Notes under the pieces: model-generated
What the model was told of the DNA's origin: nothing
Seen by the model: only the letters and a program-made list of their open reading frames with translations
The model's database searches: none
Translations under genes and position numbers: made by a program
Source: Planococcus citreus
GTDB lineage: Bacteria > Bacillota > Bacilli > Bacillales_A > Planococcaceae
NCBI RefSeq assembly: GCF_003664125.1
Contig: NZ_RCCP01000004.1
Span: forward strand, 186,001 to 250,000
DNA: 64,000 nt
Direction: 5' to 3'
Shown here: in pieces, positions 1 to 8,418 of the stretch
How the letters are laid out: the number at the start of each line of letters is the position of its first letter
How positions within the stretch are numbered: position 1 is the first letter of the stretch

Positions 1-281
1 ACTTCATCTTCATTGACGCCTTCATAAAATCGGATGCCCCCTTTATATGGCCCTAAGCTATCGTTATGCTGCACACGGTAAGCGGGAATTCGTTCGATTG
101 TCCCGTCTTCTCGCGGGACACGTAAAAATGATTTATGGATATTGTTCGGTGTGGAGATAATTGCGCTTAATGAGTTAAACGCTTGAGTACGGACCCCGTC
201 GGTCAAATCAGGTAAAAATTCCTTTTTTTCGTATAAGGCATCGAGTGACTCCTGAATGATTTTCTTCGTTTCTTCTTCCAA
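1..281 (-). CDS. Glu/Leu/Phe/Val dehydrogenase (glutamate dehydrogenase), N-terminal part only
   Basis: The first 93 codons of a gene that runs off the left edge. The translation contains the dimerisation-domain signature PYKGGIRF preceded by VQHNDSLGP, typical of NAD(P)-dependent glutamate dehydrogenases, which interconvert glutamate with 2-oxoglutarate and ammonium in the cytoplasm. I chose the TTG at 281-279 because a GGAGG lies 8 bases upstream; an in-frame GTG at 290 overlaps that ribosome site and is unlikely. A SigB-like promoter lies just upstream (314-338) and overlaps the terminator of the neighbouring BCCT gene. The catalytic and nucleotide-binding parts are outside the window, so RocG and GudB types cannot be told apart. 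Confidence 0.9.
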   Translation of the reverse strand, partial: MEEETKKIIQESLDALYEKKEFLPDLTDGVRTQAFNSLSAIISTPNNIHKSFLRVPREDGTIERIPAYRVQHNDSLGPYKGGIRFYEGVNEDE

Positions 282-313
282 CGTGAGCACCTCCAAGATA
301 TTCATACTTCCTT

Positions 314-338
314 ATACCCCTTGGATGCGGCGTTAAGC
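314..338 (-). promoter_or_regulatory. Candidate SigB-type promoter of the glutamate dehydrogenase gene
   Basis: Read on the minus strand, GCTTAA (338-333), a 13-bp spacer, then GGGTAT (319-314). The SigB consensus is GTTTAA-N12-15-GGGTAT, so 11 of 12 positions match. Predicted transcription start is near 307, ahead of the GGAGG at about 294-290. The -35 region abuts the T-run of the BCCT terminator. Confidence 0.5.
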
Positions 339-340
339 TT

Positions 341-368
341 AAAAAAAACCGCCGTTGTTTAACGGCGG
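341..368 (-). terminator. Rho-independent terminator of the BCCT gene
   Basis: Perfect 8-bp stem CCGCCGTT/AACGGCGG with a 4-nt loop, followed on the minus strand by a run of eight T. It sits just after the stop codon of the BCCT gene. Confidence 0.9.
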
Positions 369-376
369 TCGGGAAT

Positions 377-1867
377 TTATTTTTTGCGCTGCATCAATTG
401 ATGCTCAGTGTTCAAGGCTTTGAACAGCGCGATGACCATCAGGATCATGACGAACGAAAACGGTAAAGCCGCAATGATGATGGTGTTTTGCACAGCTGTC
501 AAACCGCCTACAGAAAGCAGGATCGCAGCGACGAGTGACTGGGCGATGCCCCAAAGGATCTTAATCTGGTTGCTCGGAAGCAACGAACCTTTTGTCGATT
601 GCATGCCCAGGACGAAAGTCGCTGAGTCTGCAGATGTGATGAAGAATGTGCTGACGAGCAAGATCGCGATAATCGACATGATGATCCCGAGCGGCAATTG
701 GCTGAATGTCGCAAACAAAGTTTGTTCGGTCGGGAAGGCGGTCAAGTCGACACCGCTTTTTTGGATATCGATCGCAGTGGTCCCGAATGCGCCAAACCAT
801 AGCGAACCGAAAATCGTTGGAGCGAGGACAACGCCGATCAAAAACTCGCGGATCGTCCGGCCTTTGGAAACGCGGGCGATGAACATGCTGACGAATGGCG
901 CCCAGGAAATCCACCATGCCCAGTAGAAGATTGTCCAGCCATCGAGCCAGCTGCGGTTTTCCGCATCAAGCGGTGCAGACTGGAAACTCAAGCTGATCAA
1001 ATTCTGGACATAAGCCCCGAATGTTTCCGTAAAGAGATTGAGGATCAGAATCGTCGGGCCCAGAATGAGGACCAATACCAGCAAAACGATGGCCAGGACC
1101 ATATTGGTATTGGATAAATACTTGATTCCTTTGTTCAGTCCCGACCAAGCCGAGATGATGAACAAAAGTGTAACGACACCGATGATGACCATCTGCACCC
1201 AGTATTCCTGGGGTGCGCCGAATAGGTAAGCAAGCCCGCCGTTTATTTGGGCAGCCCCGAAGCCAAGCGATGTGGCGACGCCAAAGACGGTGGCGAATAC
1301 AGCCAATACGTCAACTAATGTGCCAAGCGGGCCGTTCATGCGATCGCCGAACAGTGGCTTCAATGTGGTCGAAATCAGAGCTGGCTGCCCTTTGCGGAAT
1401 TGGAAGAACGCCAGGGACAGTGCGACCATTCCATACATGGCCCAGACGTGGATGCCCCAATGGTAGTAAGTACGCTGCAAAGCTTCCTTGAAAGCTTCAT
1501 CCGTTCCGGGTTCAGCTGTCGCTGGCTGGATGGCGAAATGAGACAGCGGTTCAGAAGCGCCGTAGAAGACGAGCCCGATGCCCATTCCGGCTGAGAACAG
1601 CATGGCCAGCCAAGTAAATGTGGAAAATTCAGGCCGGTCCGAATCCCGGCCGAGGCGGATTTTGCCGTAGGGGCTAACGATGATGACGATGACAAAAATC
1701 AGCAGAAGCGCCATGATCATCAAATAATACCAGCCGAAAGCTGTATTGATATAAGTTCGGATTGTTCCTGTAGCCTGTTCAAATACTTCCGGCGCGATAA
1801 CTCCGAAGCCGACGGTCAAAATGACAAGTGCGAATGCGATATAGAAAACTTTAGTTGCTTTGTTCAT
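377..1867 (-). CDS. BCCT family osmolyte transporter (first of two)
   Basis: A 496-residue integral membrane protein of the betaine/carnitine/choline transporter family, about 12 membrane segments. Family marks are the glycine-rich stretch GMGIGLVFYGASEP at about residues 94-107, the form seen in Na+-coupled carriers such as BetP and OpuD, and the tryptophan-rich signature WTIFYWAWWISWAPF near residue 311. Probable role: sodium-driven uptake of glycine betaine or a related compatible solute. Monocistronic, with its own terminator at 341-368. The ATG is preceded by AGGAGGAAAC. A paralogue lies at 33674-35179. Substrate cannot be set from sequence alone. Confidence 0.92.
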   Translation of the reverse strand: MNKATKVFYIAFALVILTVGFGVIAPEVFEQATGTIRTYINTAFGWYYLMIMALLLIFVIVIIVSPYGKIRLGRDSDRPEFSTFTWLAMLFSAGMGIGLVFYGASEPLSHFAIQPATAEPGTDEAFKEALQRTYYHWGIHVWAMYGMVALSLAFFQFRKGQPALISTTLKPLFGDRMNGPLGTLVDVLAVFATVFGVATSLGFGAAQINGGLAYLFGAPQEYWVQMVIIGVVTLLFIISAWSGLNKGIKYLSNTNMVLAIVLLVLVLILGPTILILNLFTETFGAYVQNLISLSFQSAPLDAENRSWLDGWTIFYWAWWISWAPFVSMFIARVSKGRTIREFLIGVVLAPTIFGSLWFGAFGTTAIDIQKSGVDLTAFPTEQTLFATFSQLPLGIIMSIIAILLVSTFFITSADSATFVLGMQSTKGSLLPSNQIKILWGIAQSLVAAILLSVGGLTAVQNTIIIAALPFSFVMILMVIALFKALNTEHQLMQRKK

Positions 1868-1993
1868 GTTTCCTCCTATGATGTTTTTTTAACATAACTA
1901 TTAAAGGTATAGGAATGCGGAAGAATAGTCAAATGCTTAGCAGATAATAAAAACTTGTGATTTGATATTCTTATTTGGGAAAATGAGGATAAT

Positions 1994-2021
1994 AAAATCC
2001 CCTGCACAGATTGCGCAAGGG
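1994..2021 (-). terminator. Terminator of ypsA
   Basis: On the minus strand a 10-bp stem with two G-U pairs (CCCTTGCGCA/TGTGCAGGGG) is followed by ATTTTATT. It lies directly after the ypsA stop codon. Confidence 0.7.
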
Positions 2022-2027
2022 AGTCAT

Positions 2028-2591
2028 TCACCAGCCGTTCCATTCGTTTTGCTGTTCCTCTTCCGCGACGATGCGCAGATCATCGGCCGAGATGATGAGG
2101 ATGTCGTATTCGTTCTTTTCAGCATAGCGTTCGGCTTCTTGTTTGATGAACTTCGGCGAGCCTTCCGTTTCCTCGTCGTAAATCAGCAGGATGCCGTCGG
2201 AATTTCGGAGGAAGAACTTATTTTTCTCGACAAACTGCCACGGTGCCTCATAAGGCTTGTTCGTCAAACTGCGGTGGAAATCGGCTTGGGATAACAGGAA
2301 TTCGTATTTTTCCTGTTTCGCTTCGTCCCAGTTTTTCTCCTGGTCCTCGAAAGGTGTAAGAATGGCGAAATGCAGCTGTGGAAATTCCTCCTGCAATTCG
2401 ATCACCACTTCAGCAGCCCAAGTTTCGACGCCCAGCTGGCCGCTCAAGATCACCCATTCGAGCCCTTCGTCGACCAGTGCGCGCAGGCGGTTTTCGAGCG
2501 CTTTCTTGATAAAGCGCACCCCTTCGTGCTTGTCGTCGAATATGCCGAGCTCATGTGGTTTATAGCCGGTGATGACTAAGCGTTTGAGCAT
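2028..2591 (-). CDS. ypsA: YpsA, SLOG family (DUF1273/UPF0398) protein
   Basis: A 187-residue cytoplasmic protein starting MLKRLVITGYKPHELGIF, the hallmark of the YpsA/DUF1273 family. SLOG proteins have a Rossmann-like fold and are thought to bind nucleotide-type ligands; B. subtilis YpsA has been linked to cell division. The reading frame extends 7 codons further upstream, but the ATG at 2591 has GGAGGAG correctly spaced in front and matches the family start. A terminator follows. Exact biochemical activity is unknown. Confidence 0.9.
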   Translation of the reverse strand: MLKRLVITGYKPHELGIFDDKHEGVRFIKKALENRLRALVDEGLEWVILSGQLGVETWAAEVVIELQEEFPQLHFAILTPFEDQEKNWDEAKQEKYEFLLSQADFHRSLTNKPYEAPWQFVEKNKFFLRNSDGILLIYDEETEGSPKFIKQEAERYAEKNEYDILIISADDLRIVAEEEQQNEWNGW

Positions 2592-2738
2592 ATCGTCTCC
2601 TCCTTTATGCAAATCAGTGTTATCAGTTTAACGCATTTTCTTCCATTATGGAGAATGCACGGCTCGTTTGCATTACCAGTCTTTGTGTAACTGAATATTC
2701 GCTTTATGGTAAGCTGAACGAAAAAAGGAGTGAGATCA

Positions 2739-3701
2739 GTGGCCAATATTGAAGAGGTAGAGCAGGCAAGAAGCCGCATTCAAAACATCATCCATAAAAC
2801 GCCGATTGTGCATTCACAGTCGCTCCAGGAAAAATGGGAGCGCCGAGTGTTCTTTAAAGCCGAGCATTTGCAGAAGACGGGCTCGTTCAAGATTCGCGGG
2901 GCGGCGAATGCTGTGACGAATGCCGTATCGAACGGGGCGACGCTCGTAACGGCCGCTTCTTCCGGCAATCACGGACAAGCGGTCGCTTATGTGGCCAACG
3001 AGCTCGGCATCTCCTCTGTTATCGTCGTGCCGACGGACGCAAGCCCGGCAAAAGTCGCAGCGATCAAAGCATATGGCGGACGGGTGGAATATTGCGGCAC
3101 GACTTCAGCGGAGCGGATTCCGCATGCCAAGTCGCTGGCGAACCAACTGAGTGGCGTCTACATTCCCCCGTATGACCATCGTGACATCATCGCTGGACAA
3201 GGAACAGTCGGCTTAGAGATAGTCGAACAAATGCCGGATGCCGATGTCATCGTGGTGCCTGTCGGCGGCGGCGGATTGATTTCGGGCATCTTGACGGCAG
3301 TGAAAGCACGGCGTCCGGATGTATTGGTGATCGGCGCAGAGCCGGCGCTTGCGAATGACACGGCCTTATCTTTGGAGCGGGGAGAGATTACAGCGATCGG
3401 CCCGACCGAAACGATTGCCGACGGCTTACGGACCTCGCAGCCCGGCGACTTGACCTTCCCGATTGTAAACGAGTTGCTCGACGGGCTGGTGTTGGTGGAA
3501 GAACAGGAAATCATTGAAGCGATGCGCGATATCGCTGTCCGCACGAAGCAGCTGGTGGAACCTTCAGGGGCAGTTGCCGCAGCGGCCATCATGTCGGGCA
3601 AAGCAGGCACGGCGGATCAAACCATCATCGCAGTGATTTCAGGCGGCAATGTCGACCTCCCGCGTTTTGCGGCGCTGTTGAACGCTCCTGAAAATGAATA
3701 G
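2739..3701 (+). CDS. Threonine/serine dehydratase (PLP-dependent)
   Basis: A 320-residue fold-type II PLP enzyme. The PLP lysine is in GSFKIRGAANA (about residues 48-58), the phosphate loop is GGGGLISG (about 170-177) and SSGNHGQAVA is present (about 76-85). It should deaminate threonine, or serine, to the 2-oxoacid. At 320 residues it lacks the C-terminal regulatory ACT domain of biosynthetic IlvA, so it resembles catabolic TdcB or serine racemase-like enzymes. The GTG at 2739 has AAAGGAG 8 bases upstream; an earlier in-frame GTG at 2730 lies inside that site. Single gene with terminator. Confidence 0.88.
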   Translation: MANIEEVEQARSRIQNIIHKTPIVHSQSLQEKWERRVFFKAEHLQKTGSFKIRGAANAVTNAVSNGATLVTAASSGNHGQAVAYVANELGISSVIVVPTDASPAKVAAIKAYGGRVEYCGTTSAERIPHAKSLANQLSGVYIPPYDHRDIIAGQGTVGLEIVEQMPDADVIVVPVGGGGLISGILTAVKARRPDVLVIGAEPALANDTALSLERGEITAIGPTETIADGLRTSQPGDLTFPIVNELLDGLVLVEEQEIIEAMRDIAVRTKQLVEPSGAVAAAAIMSGKAGTADQTIIAVISGGNVDLPRFAALLNAPENE

Positions 3702-3715
3702 ATCGAATTGCTTTG

Positions 3716-3750
3716 AGCCGAGCCCTGATTGTGATGGGGCTCGGCTTTTT
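3716..3750 (+). terminator. Terminator of the threonine dehydratase gene
   Basis: Stem AGCCGAGCCC/GGGGCTCGGCT with a loop of about 10 nt, followed by TTTTT. Confidence 0.88.
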
Positions 3751-3765
3751 GGCGCGGGTAGGCGA

Positions 3766-3794
3766 TTGCATAATGGCGATGAAAACGGTAACAT
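3766..3794 (+). promoter_or_regulatory. Candidate promoter of the acyl-CoA oxidation-like operon
   Basis: TTGCAT (3766-3771), 17-bp spacer, TAACAT (3789-3794). The -10 is weak, but the spacing is ideal and the site coincides with a perfect cre sequence. A TATAAT at 3834-3839 is too close to the ribosome site to act as the -10. Confidence 0.45.
3780..3793 (+). promoter_or_regulatory. Catabolite-responsive element (cre) for CcpA
   Basis: TGAAAACGGTAACA fits the Bacillus consensus TGWAANCGNTNWCA at every position. It overlaps the candidate -10, a repressing position. This predicts glucose repression of the downstream operon. Confidence 0.65.
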
Positions 3795-3814
3795 AAAGTT
3801 TAAGTATTCTGAAC

Positions 3815-3832
3815 ATACCGACTAGTCGGTAT
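3815..3832 (+). promoter_or_regulatory. Operator palindrome, TetR-family type
   Basis: A perfect 18-bp inverted repeat, ATACCGACTAGTCGGTAT, between the candidate promoter and the ribosome site of the SDR gene. Size and symmetry fit a TetR-family operator such as those controlling fatty-acid degradation genes. No TetR gene lies in this window, so the regulator would act from elsewhere. Confidence 0.65.
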
Positions 3833-3854
3833 TTATAATGAAGGGGGAAGCAAT

Positions 3855-4628
3855 ATGCCAGTAATGGATTTATTCGATTTAACCGGAAAGACAGCAATCG
3901 TGACAGGAGGCGGCAGGGGGCTTGGTGCACAGATTGCAGAAGGATTTGCGGAAGCCGGTGCCAATGTGGTGCTATGTTCACGCAAAGTGGAAGCGTGCGA
4001 GGAAGTCGCTAAGCAACTCGAAGCGAAGGGCGTGAAAACTTTGGCGCTCGCTTGCGACGTCACCAATCCACAAGACGTTAAAAATGTTGTCGAGAAGACT
4101 GTCGAGGCGTTCGGGACGGTCGATATCCTCGTAAACAATTCAGGGGCTTCCTGGGGAGCGCCTGTGTCAGAGATGCCGCTTGAAGCATGGAATAAAGTGA
4201 TGGCGGTCAATGTGACTGGCACGTTTCTTATGAGCCAGGCTGTTGGGGAAGTGATGATTTCCCAAAATAGCGGAAAGATTATCAATATCGCTTCGGTCGC
4301 AGGGCTCGGGGGGATCGACCCGCAGCTGATGGATGCAATCGGCTACAATACAAGCAAAGGCGCGGTCATCACATTTACAAAAGATTTGGCGGCGAAATGG
4401 GGGCGCCATAATATCAAGGTCAACGCTATCGCACCTGGATTCTTCCCGACGAAAATGTCGAAAGACGTGATGAAGCACGGCGAGCAAGGCTTGCTGGCGA
4501 GGACGCCGTTAAACCGTTTCGGGACAGACGAAGACTTGAAAGGCGCGGCTTTATTCCTGGCAGCGAGAGCATCGGATTACGTGACGGGCGATGTCGTGAT
4601 GGTCGACGGCGGCATGCACGCCATGTAA
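3855..4628 (+). CDS. SDR family oxidoreductase, first gene of the operon
   Basis: A 257-residue classical short-chain dehydrogenase/reductase. The nucleotide-binding motif TGGGRGLG is near residue 17, NNSGASWG near residue 96, the catalytic Ser is in NIASVAGLGG (about residue 144) and the catalytic Tyr and Lys are in YNTSKGA (about 163-167). Resembles FabG-like 3-oxoacyl reductases and 3-hydroxyacyl-CoA dehydrogenases. As it precedes an acyl-CoA dehydrogenase, a role in oxidising a 3-hydroxyacyl-CoA or an alcohol is reasonable inference. Ribosome site AAGGGGGAAG. The substrate is not evident. Confidence 0.85.
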   Translation: MPVMDLFDLTGKTAIVTGGGRGLGAQIAEGFAEAGANVVLCSRKVEACEEVAKQLEAKGVKTLALACDVTNPQDVKNVVEKTVEAFGTVDILVNNSGASWGAPVSEMPLEAWNKVMAVNVTGTFLMSQAVGEVMISQNSGKIINIASVAGLGGIDPQLMDAIGYNTSKGAVITFTKDLAAKWGRHNIKVNAIAPGFFPTKMSKDVMKHGEQGLLARTPLNRFGTDEDLKGAALFLAARASDYVTGDVVMVDGGMHAM

Positions 4629-4681
4629 GGAATCGGCCACTGGATGCAATACATATTTGAACAACAAAGGGGACGGAGAAG

Positions 4682-6445
4682 ATGAAAGCTGAGGCGAATG
4701 TATACCGGGGCGCTGATTTCTTGATAAAAGCCGCGGGTCCGATCTTTACACCTGAACAGTTTACCGATGAACACAAAATGATTGCGAAAACAGCGAAGCA
4801 GTTTCTGGAGAAAGAAGTGCACCCGCACAACGAACGGCTGGAGAGCCAGGATTTTGAACTTGTCCAGGAGCTCTTTCACAAAGCGGGAGAACTTGGCTTG
4901 CTCGCGCACAGCATTCCGGAAGCTTACGGCGGGCTTGGGCTCGATAAAATCAGCAAAGGGCTGGTCGGCGAATCGCTCGGACCGGCAGGCGGATACGGCG
5001 TGGCGCATTCCAACCATACATGCATCGCGACCTTGCCCATCACGTATTTCGGCACGCCAAAACAGAAACAATATTATTTACCGAAACTTGCAAGCGGCGA
5101 ATTTATCGGAGCGTATTGCCTGACAGAACCGGGAGCGGGTTCGGATGCCTTAGCTGCCCAAACGACTGCGGTGCTGAATGAAGAAAGGACGCATTATTTG
5201 CTGAATGGTTCGAAGTTGTACATCACCAACGCCGCGTTTTCCGATACCTTCATTACCTATGCGAAAGTGGACGGCAAAGCGTTCACGGCATTTATCGTCG
5301 AAAAGAAACATCCTGGCTTATCGCTCGGGCCTGAAGAGCAGAAAATGGGCATCAAAGGTTCCTCGACGCGCCCGGTTATTTTCGAAGATTGTAAAGTTCC
5401 GGTGGAAAACGTGCTTGGAGAAGTCGGAAAAGGCCATCTTGTGGCATTGAACGTCCTGAATCTCGGCCGCTTTAATTTAGGGTCGGCCTGCATGGGCGCT
5501 GCTAAATTCAGTTTGTCGCTGGCGCTTGGCTACACGCAGGAGCGCAAGCAGTTTAATCGCGCCATCTCGGAGTTTTCGGCGACGCAAGAGAAAGTGGCGA
5601 AGATGGCTGTGCGCATATTCGCTTTGGAATCGTTGCAATACCGGACCGCGGGCTATCTTGAAGAAGCGCTCGGCGGATTGTATGAATCGCAGGACCACGG
5701 ATTGATCGCCAAGCGGATGATGGAATATGCCGCTGAATGCGCCATCTGCAAAGTATACGGTTCAGAAACCTTGGATTTCGTCGCGGATGAGAGCCTGCAG
5801 TTGTTCGGCGGCTACGGCTATATCCAGGAATACAAAATCGAGCAAGTGTACAGGGATTCACGCATCAATCGCATTTTCGAAGGCACGAATGAAGTCAATC
5901 GGCTGCTCGTTCCGGGCAATGTATTGAAAGCTGCCTCAAAAGGCGCGCTTGACCTGGAAGCAGCAGCGACGCAAGCAGTTGAAGAAATGCAGACGCCGGA
6001 AGTGCCGTATATCGGAACGCTTGCCCGCGAAACGGAAGCCGTGCGGGCGATGCGGCGCGTCTTCCTCAGTATGCTCGGGCTGGCCGCAAAATCTTACGGC
6101 CCAGGGATCGGGGAGCAGCAAGAAGCGCTTTTGAAACTCGCCGACCTTGCGATTGGCTTGTATGCCGCCGAATCAGCCGTCGCGCGGACGCAGCAAGCGC
6201 TCGAACAGGATGAAAACAAAGCTCAGCATAAAGTGGAGATGACCCAAGTGTTTATCGATGATGCCTTGCTCGAAAGCGAGATGACGGCGCGTCAAATACT
6301 CCAAGGCATGACGGAAGGAGAAGAACTGGCGCACTATACAGCGATGGCGACCGACGAACTCAGCCGCTTGCAACGCGGCGGGACAGTTGCAGCTAAACGC
6401 CAATTGGCCCAAACGATTTATCAGGCAGGGCAGTATATCAGCTAA
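4682..6445 (+). CDS. Acyl-CoA dehydrogenase, long form (FadE/VLCAD-like)
   Basis: A 587-residue FAD enzyme that introduces the 2,3-double bond into acyl-CoA. Marks include CLTEPGAGSD near residue 148, the signature FGGYGYIQEYKIEQ near 379 and RIFEGTNE near 399, whose Glu is the likely catalytic base in VLCAD-type members. About 180 residues follow the core, as in VLCAD and in B. subtilis FadE (YusJ), unlike the 380-residue short forms. Lies 53 bp after the SDR gene and 12 bp before a quinone reductase gene. No thiolase or hydratase lies beside it, so the operon is not a complete beta-oxidation set. Confidence 0.9.
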   Translation: MKAEANVYRGADFLIKAAGPIFTPEQFTDEHKMIAKTAKQFLEKEVHPHNERLESQDFELVQELFHKAGELGLLAHSIPEAYGGLGLDKISKGLVGESLGPAGGYGVAHSNHTCIATLPITYFGTPKQKQYYLPKLASGEFIGAYCLTEPGAGSDALAAQTTAVLNEERTHYLLNGSKLYITNAAFSDTFITYAKVDGKAFTAFIVEKKHPGLSLGPEEQKMGIKGSSTRPVIFEDCKVPVENVLGEVGKGHLVALNVLNLGRFNLGSACMGAAKFSLSLALGYTQERKQFNRAISEFSATQEKVAKMAVRIFALESLQYRTAGYLEEALGGLYESQDHGLIAKRMMEYAAECAICKVYGSETLDFVADESLQLFGGYGYIQEYKIEQVYRDSRINRIFEGTNEVNRLLVPGNVLKAASKGALDLEAAATQAVEEMQTPEVPYIGTLARETEAVRAMRRVFLSMLGLAAKSYGPGIGEQQEALLKLADLAIGLYAAESAVARTQQALEQDENKAQHKVEMTQVFIDDALLESEMTARQILQGMTEGEELAHYTAMATDELSRLQRGGTVAAKRQLAQTIYQAGQYIS

Positions 6446-6457
6446 GGGGGAAACGAG

Positions 6458-7432
6458 ATGAAAGTGGTGAAATTCGAGGAATATGGTGGCCCGGAAGTGC
6501 TCCAATATATCGATTCGGAACAACCAAAACCGAAAGATCATGAAGTGCTCATTGAAGTGAAAGCGGCAGGTGTCAATTATGCCGATACGGCAAGACGTGA
6601 AGGGAAATATGTCGTGCCGACCGAATTGCCATATATTCCGGGCTCTGAAGTGGCGGGAGTGGTCGTCGAAGCAGGAGCGGGCGTCACGCGTTTCAAAACG
6701 GGCGACCGCGTCGTCGCCTTGATCGAATCGTCGGGTTACGCTGAATATGTGGCGATTCCGGAGCAGGTATTGACGCCGGTGCCGGAAGGCGTCAGTTTTG
6801 AAGAAGCTGTCGCATTGCCGCTTCAAGGCTTGAGCGCTTACCATATTTTAAAAACGATGGGCCGTTTGGAACCGGGCGAAACGGTATTGATTCACGCTGC
6901 TGCCGGAGGCGTCGGGACGATTGCCGTGCAACTCGCGAAACTTTTTGGTGCCGGGAAAATCATCGCTACGGCGAGCACGGAAGAAAAGCTGTTCCATGCC
7001 GAGAAGATGGGCGCCACTCATTTGGTGAATTACAGCGAAGATGGCTGGGTAGGGCGCATCAAAGAAATCACTGAAGGCAAAGGCGTCGATCTGGCGCTTG
7101 AAATGGTCGGGGGCAGCGTCTTCAACGATACGCTGAAGACCTTGGCGCCGTTCGGGCGATTGGTCATTTTTGGTGCGGCAAGCGGAGAGCAAGCGACATT
7201 CGCGCCGGGTCAATTGATGAAGCGCAATCAATCAGTCATTGGTTTTTTCCTGCCGCAGATCATGCGCAAACCGGAATTATTCCAGAAAAGCTTTCAGGAG
7301 TTACTCGAATATATGGATAGCGGGCAATTGAAATTGACGATCGGCGGCACGTATCCGCTCGAACAGGCCGCTGATGTGCACGAATTGCTGCAAAGCCGCA
7401 AAACGATCGGGAAGTTGGTGCTGAAGCCATGA
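6458..7432 (+). CDS. Quinone oxidoreductase, zinc-independent MDR family
   Basis: A 324-residue medium-chain reductase. The GroES-like N-terminal half is followed by the NADPH-binding motif AAAGGVGTIAVQLAKLFGA near residue 148. The zinc ligands of true alcohol dehydrogenases are absent, as in quinone oxidoreductases and enoyl reductases. It probably uses NADPH to reduce a quinone or an enoyl substrate. Third gene of the operon; its stop overlaps the next start (ATGA). Confidence 0.85.
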   Translation: MKVVKFEEYGGPEVLQYIDSEQPKPKDHEVLIEVKAAGVNYADTARREGKYVVPTELPYIPGSEVAGVVVEAGAGVTRFKTGDRVVALIESSGYAEYVAIPEQVLTPVPEGVSFEEAVALPLQGLSAYHILKTMGRLEPGETVLIHAAAGGVGTIAVQLAKLFGAGKIIATASTEEKLFHAEKMGATHLVNYSEDGWVGRIKEITEGKGVDLALEMVGGSVFNDTLKTLAPFGRLVIFGAASGEQATFAPGQLMKRNQSVIGFFLPQIMRKPELFQKSFQELLEYMDSGQLKLTIGGTYPLEQAADVHELLQSRKTIGKLVLKP

Positions 7433-8403
7433 ACGACGTCCAACAAGCCGAAACCCAAGAGCTTTTTGACAAACTTGAATTGAAGCTCGTGAGGCATCCA
7501 TTGCCGTTTAGGCTGAACCACGTCAATTGCTTCATGGCAAAAGGGGAGGATGGCTGGACGATTATCGATACCGGGTTGAACAATGACGCTTCGAGAGAGT
7601 TGTGGGAGCAGGAAATCGGGGATGACAAGGTGGAGCAGATCCTCCTGACCCATTACCATCCCGATCATTTTGGCTATTCAGGCGGATTGCAGCAAAAGAC
7701 CGGCGCACGGCTGTCGATGAGCAAAATCGATGCGGACGCAGGAATGAAATCGTGGGATGATGCATTTTTGAATGCCTTGCCAGGCTATTACGAGGCAGCG
7801 GGCATCCCACAGGAAGCGTCGCAGGAAATGGCGGACAATACGAGAGCCTTTCGACCGCTCATTTCCCCGCTTCCGAAAGTCGATCATCATTTCGAGGAAG
7901 GGGAAAAAGTGCGCATCGGCCGCTTTGATTATGAAGTGCTGTTCGTGCCAGGACATTCGGATGGCATGGTGTGTTTTTACCAACGCGAGCACAATACGCT
8001 GTTGGCGGCGGACCATATTTTGCCGCGTATCACGCCGAATATTTCCTATTGGTTTCACGGCGACCCGAATCCGCTTATGACGTATATGCATTCTTTGGAG
8101 AAAATCCGTGAACTGGATGTGGAATGGGTCATCCCATCGCATGGCGAAGCGTTCCAAGGGGCTAACAAACGAATCGATGAATTGCTTGCCCATCACGAGG
8201 AACGTTTGGATGCGACTTGGCGGATGCTTGAACAACCGCTGACGATTTTTGAAGTGCGCGAGCGTTTATTCGACCGGCCGTTGACAGTCCATGAAATGCG
8301 TTTTGCAGTTGGGGAAACTTTGGCGCATCTTGAATATTTACGCGCCGAGGGCAGATGCGAACGGGTGATGGAAGCGGAGCGCTGGATTTATAAACAAATT
8401 TAA
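7429..8403 (+). CDS. MBL-fold metallohydrolase
   Basis: A 324-residue metallo-beta-lactamase-fold protein. The metal motif HxHxDH reads THYHPDH at His75, His77, Asp79 and His80; further ligands are in FVPGHSDG, LLAADHIL and VIPSHGEAF. It resembles glyoxalase II-like and thioesterase-like MBL enzymes with a C-terminal helical region. Translationally coupled to the quinone reductase by a 4-bp overlap. In this operon an acyl-thioester hydrolase role is possible but inferred. Confidence 0.85.
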   Translation: MNDVQQAETQELFDKLELKLVRHPLPFRLNHVNCFMAKGEDGWTIIDTGLNNDASRELWEQEIGDDKVEQILLTHYHPDHFGYSGGLQQKTGARLSMSKIDADAGMKSWDDAFLNALPGYYEAAGIPQEASQEMADNTRAFRPLISPLPKVDHHFEEGEKVRIGRFDYEVLFVPGHSDGMVCFYQREHNTLLAADHILPRITPNISYWFHGDPNPLMTYMHSLEKIRELDVEWVIPSHGEAFQGANKRIDELLAHHEERLDATWRMLEQPLTIFEVRERLFDRPLTVHEMRFAVGETLAHLEYLRAEGRCERVMEAERWIYKQI

Positions 8404-8418
8404 AAAGGATGTGTCAGG

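Noticed and set aside
3834..3839. TATAAT just ahead of the SDR gene as the promoter -10
   Set aside because: Transcription would start inside or after the ribosome binding site, and no -35 is present. The upstream TTGCAT/TAACAT pair is preferred.
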